In this document: positions 5,706 to 8,184 of the stretch, one piece after another
Layout: each line of letters opens with the position of its first letter
How positions within the stretch are numbered: the stretch's first letter is position 1
Assembly: GCA_910588365.1 (NCBI GenBank)
Contig: CAJUQS010000074.1
Location: 1-8,184 of the forward strand
Reading direction: 5' to 3'
Length of the DNA: 8,184 nt
Source: an uncultured Oscillospiraceae bacterium
GTDB lineage: Bacteria; Bacillota; Clostridia; Oscillospirales; Oscillospiraceae
Notes under the pieces: generated by a model
What the model saw: only the letters and a program-made list of their open reading frames with translations
Told to the model about the DNA's origin: nothing
Database searches by the model: none
Made by a program: the position numbers and the translations under genes

Positions 5706-8027
5706 ATGAAACATCACAGCAGCACGAAGCGGCTGGCCGCCCTGTTCCTCAGCGTCCTCATGGCGCTGGGCTGCATGAGCGTCACCGCCTTCGCCGAGGA
5801 GACGGAGACCATCACCATCGGCGTGTACTCCACCACCGACATGCACGGCAAGTGCTACAGCCTCAACCCCACCAACGGCAAGGACGTTCAGGACAGCTAC
5901 CTGAAGGTGGCCTCCGCCATGGCCGCCGAGCGGGAGGCGATGGACGGCGTTATCCTCGTTGACAACGGCGACGCCATCCAGGGCACCCCCATCACCCGCT
6001 ACAATGTCAACAGCGAGAACGGCGTGAACAACCCCATCGCCCTGTGCCTGCGCTACTGCGGGTATGACGCCTTTGTCATGGGCAACCACGAGTTCAACTT
6101 CACCATGGAGGCCCAGGAGAACATCTACAACACCATGGAGGACCCGGACGGCGAGGTGGGCGAGCCCGTCACCGTCCTGTGCGCCAACTACGTCAACACC
6201 GAAACCCAGGAGGTAGACGAGACTCCCTACATCATCCGGGAGTTCACCGTGGGCGAGAAGACCTTCAAGATCGGCGTGCTGGGCTTTGAGAACGTGAACG
6301 TCCCCAACTGGGACCCCTCCACCCACTACGAGGGCCACGACTTTGTCCACGAGGGCAACGACGAGCGCACCTTCGCCTATGAGTGGACCAACTACTGGCA
6401 GAAGGTGATGCGCGAGGAGGAGGCCTGCGACATCGTGGTCGTGGCCGTCCACTCCGGCGAGGGCACCGGCCTTGTGGGCGCCGGCGACGAGGGCGCTGTC
6501 GAGATCGGCAAGGCCGACTTCAACCCCGAGGATCAGGCCAACCACCTCATTGAGAACACCACCGGCATCGACATGGTCATCACCGGCCACAACCACACCC
6601 CCGGCATCTACACCTTTGAGAACGCCGACGGCGAGGCGGTCCCCGTTGTCAACGGCGGCACCAAGAACCTGACCAAGACCCCCATCACCCTCTCCAGCGA
6701 CGGCACCTTCGCCATCGGCGAGAGCGAGGCCATCAGCCTTGCCGAGCAGGAGAACGACGCGGAGCTGGAGAAACTCATGAAGCCCTACTACGACAACGGC
6801 CTGGCCGCTGTTGACGAGGTGGTGGGCACCCTGGGCGGCGAGTGGGACGATGAGACCGACCTGTTCCACGTCCAGAGCGACACCATGGATCTGGTCCACA
6901 AGATGCAGATCTGGGCCGCTGAGTCCGATCTGTCCATCGCCGCCCCCGTGGCCGCCGCTGACTTCTGCGTGGGCCAGCTGCTGGGCGATGAGGAGACCGC
7001 CGAGGTTTCCCTGAAGGACTGCTACTCCATCTATCGTTATGACAACAACCTGCTCTACAAGATCAAGATCACCGGCAAGCAGATCAAGGCGTGGCTGGAG
7101 CGGGTCACCCAGGACTACACCGTGGAGGAGGACGGCACCATCACCGGCTCCGGCTTTGGCACCGACCAGATCTACGGCGTGGACTATGACATCTACATGG
7201 GCAACCCCGAGGGCAGCCGCGTGGTCAACCTGAGCTACAAGGGCGAGCCTGTCACCGACGACCAGGAGTTCACCGCCGCCATCAACAGCTACCGCATTTC
7301 CGCCACAGAGGGCGCTGACACCTATGGCTGGTACGAGGCCACCGGCATCACCGCCACCAGCGACGAGGTCATCTGGCGCGCCGAGACCAGCGAGAAGTTC
7401 GGTGAGGTGGGCGGCAGCGTCCCCTACATCATGGGCGAGTACTTCAAGGCCCTCACCGAGGCCGGCGAGGAGATCGTTCCCGGCTCCGAGAGCCACTGGA
7501 CCCTGAACCCCGGCGCCAGCGAGGACGCCGAGGCCCCCGCTGAGGACGAGACCCCTGCCGAGACCGAGACGCCCCAGGAGCCGGCTGAGAAGGCATTCAC
7601 CGACGTGCCCGAGGGCAAGTGGTACACAGAGGCCGTGGCCTACGTTGTGGAGGCCGGCCTCATGAGCGGCGCCACCGAGGGCACCTTCGCCCCCAAGGTG
7701 GAGCTGACCGGCGAGGAGCTGGCCGCCATCGCCAAGGCCATGGATGCGGACGCCACTGTCGCGGCTGACGGCACCGTCACCCGCGAGGCCCTGGTCAAGT
7801 TCCTGTTTGCCGCCGCCGGCATTGAGGCCGTCACCACGGAGGAGAACCTGGAGTCCTTCGGAGACCAGGATCAGATCTCCGAGGACGCCGTCATGATGAT
7901 GAACTGGGCCGTGGGCCAGGGCATCCTCACCGGCCGGACCGAGAACCAGCTGGCGCCCCAGGAGGCCGTCACCCGCGCTGAGTGCGCCGTGATGCTCATG
8001 CGCTGCGCTGAGGCTGTTGGTCAGTAA
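5706..8027 (+). CDS. Secreted SLH-anchored 5'-nucleotidase/cyclic phosphodiesterase-type metallophosphoesterase
   Basis: This 773-residue surface enzyme hydrolyses extracellular nucleotides (5'-NMPs or 2',3'-cyclic nucleotides) to nucleosides and phosphate. A signal peptide (1-30) ends AFA before Glu31. The N-terminal metallophosphatase domain carries all expected metal ligands: DMH (Asp45, His47), DNGD (Asp86-Asp89), GNHE (126-129), His249 in VAVHSG, and GHNH (294-297). The 5'-nucleotidase C-terminal substrate-binding domain follows (about 365-600), with SIYRYDNNLLYKIKITGKQI. An acidic Pro/Glu/Thr linker (about 603-628) leads to S-layer homology motifs: FTDVPEGKWYTEAVAYVVEA from 631 and a second set ending AVTRAECAVMLMRCAEAV. 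These bind cell-wall polysaccharide and keep the enzyme at the surface. It is transcribed divergently from the zinc-ribbon operon and has no co-transcribed neighbour here. The exact substrate cannot be read from sequence. Confidence 0.92.
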   Translation: MKHHSSTKRLAALFLSVLMALGCMSVTAFAEETETITIGVYSTTDMHGKCYSLNPTNGKDVQDSYLKVASAMAAEREAMDGVILVDNGDAIQGTPITRYNVNSENGVNNPIALCLRYCGYDAFVMGNHEFNFTMEAQENIYNTMEDPDGEVGEPVTVLCANYVNTETQEVDETPYIIREFTVGEKTFKIGVLGFENVNVPNWDPSTHYEGHDFVHEGNDERTFAYEWTNYWQKVMREEEACDIVVVAVHSGEGTGLVGAGDEGAVEIGKADFNPEDQANHLIENTTGIDMVITGHNHTPGIYTFENADGEAVPVVNGGTKNLTKTPITLSSDGTFAIGESEAISLAEQENDAELEKLMKPYYDNGLAAVDEVVGTLGGEWDDETDLFHVQSDTMDLVHKMQIWAAESDLSIAAPVAAADFCVGQLLGDEETAEVSLKDCYSIYRYDNNLLYKIKITGKQIKAWLERVTQDYTVEEDGTITGSGFGTDQIYGVDYDIYMGNPEGSRVVNLSYKGEPVTDDQEFTAAINSYRISATEGADTYGWYEATGITATSDEVIWRAETSEKFGEVGGSVPYIMGEYFKALTEAGEEIVPGSESHWTLNPGASEDAEAPAEDETPAETETPQEPAEKAFTDVPEGKWYTEAVAYVVEAGLMSGATEGTFAPKVELTGEELAAIAKAMDADATVAADGTVTREALVKFLFAAAGIEAVTTEENLESFGDQDQISEDAVMMMNWAVGQGILTGRTENQLAPQEAVTRAECAVMLMRCAEAVGQ

Positions 8028-8047
8028 TACGAGGGCGGACATCCCTA

Positions 8048-8168
8048 AGAGCCTGTTTAACATCTCCCCGCGCCCGCCTTGGCGGCATATTTTCCGCCCT
8101 GACTGCGTTAAAAATCCTTGCAATCCGTCAGGATTCTGCAACAGGCGCATCGAGCGCCTGTGCAGAAT
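8048..8168. repeat. Hairpin-rich intergenic repeat, possibly an IS or MITE end
   Basis: After the nucleotidase stop the sequence folds into several inverted repeats. CCGCC/GGCGG is at 8074-8085 with a further CCGCC at 8094-8098, CCTGAC pairs with GTCAGG (8098-8103 and 8127-8132), and the long arms ATTCTGCAACAGGCGC and GCGCCTGTGCAGAAT (8133-8148 and 8154-8168) pair with a single unpaired A. The left edge, GAGCCTGTTTAA after CTAA, resembles terminal repeats of IS5-type elements. There is no T-run, so a classic terminator is not supported. No open reading frame of note lies here. The element may continue beyond the window. Confidence 0.4.
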
Positions 8169-8184
8169 AATCGTGCATGACCCC

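Noticed and set aside
8074..8098. CCGCC/GGCGG hairpin as the nucleotidase terminator
   Set aside because: The loop is only 2 nt in one pairing, and no T-run follows in either pairing.
5586..8150. 854-codon open frame on the minus strand
   Set aside because: It mirrors the nucleotidase gene. High GC at third codon positions removes stops from the opposite strand, and its translation is low-complexity Gly/Val/Leu/Asp/His with no domain.
1..8184. CRISPR array, tRNA or rRNA genes
   Set aside because: No regularly spaced repeats and no cloverleaf or rRNA-like conserved segments were seen when reading both strands.

Overview
The window looks like chromosome of a gut-type, Gram-positive, GC-rich Clostridia member (Oscillospiraceae-like, for example a relative of Flavonifractor or Lawsonibacter). 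The reasons are the very GC-rich third codon positions of the resident genes from about 3.67 kb onward, purine-rich Shine-Dalgarno sites, an S-layer-homology (SLH) anchored surface enzyme, and a Tn916-like integrase/excisionase remnant. The genus is an inference from style, not from a database match.

Left part (1 to about 3195): a decayed integrative element with lower GC. A leftward IS256-family insertion sequence (1 to about 962, cut by the window edge) sits inside a leftward Tn916-type tyrosine integrase pseudogene (about 963-1532). That pseudogene had also suffered a frameshift and an internal deletion. Next to it is a small excisionase-like ORF (1620-1865). Then comes a rightward two-gene cargo: a MerR-family regulator (1994-2416) and, 2 nt later, a short-chain dehydrogenase/reductase (2419-3318). 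Just upstream is a promoter-like sequence with the 19-bp spacer typical of MerR-controlled promoters. The regulator has a lone cysteine at position 53, which suggests sensing of reactive electrophiles, with the reductase as the probable response enzyme.

Junction (about 3195-3669): the reductase ends in a GC-rich tail of about 40 residues that does not look native, so the element probably ends, or was deleted to, about position 3195. The gene-poor stretch that follows holds a small relic of an IS5-family transposase and a strong hairpin that could terminate leftward transcription.

Right part (3670-8184): resident genes. A leftward pair encodes a 17-cysteine zinc-ribbon protein of unknown function (4867-5466) and, 30 nt downstream, a cation diffusion facilitator metal exporter with a duplicated cytoplasmic domain (3670-4836). 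Divergent from it is a large secreted 5'-nucleotidase-type metallophosphoesterase with C-terminal SLH motifs (5706-8027), with a good promoter in the shared intergenic region. After it lies a hairpin-rich stretch (8048-8168) that looks like the edge of a repeat or mobile element.

I see no tRNA, rRNA or CRISPR array, and no clearly new defence or biosynthetic system. The points most worth checking are the MerR/SDR cargo with its promoter, the CDF and zinc-ribbon pairing, and the terminal hairpin repeat.
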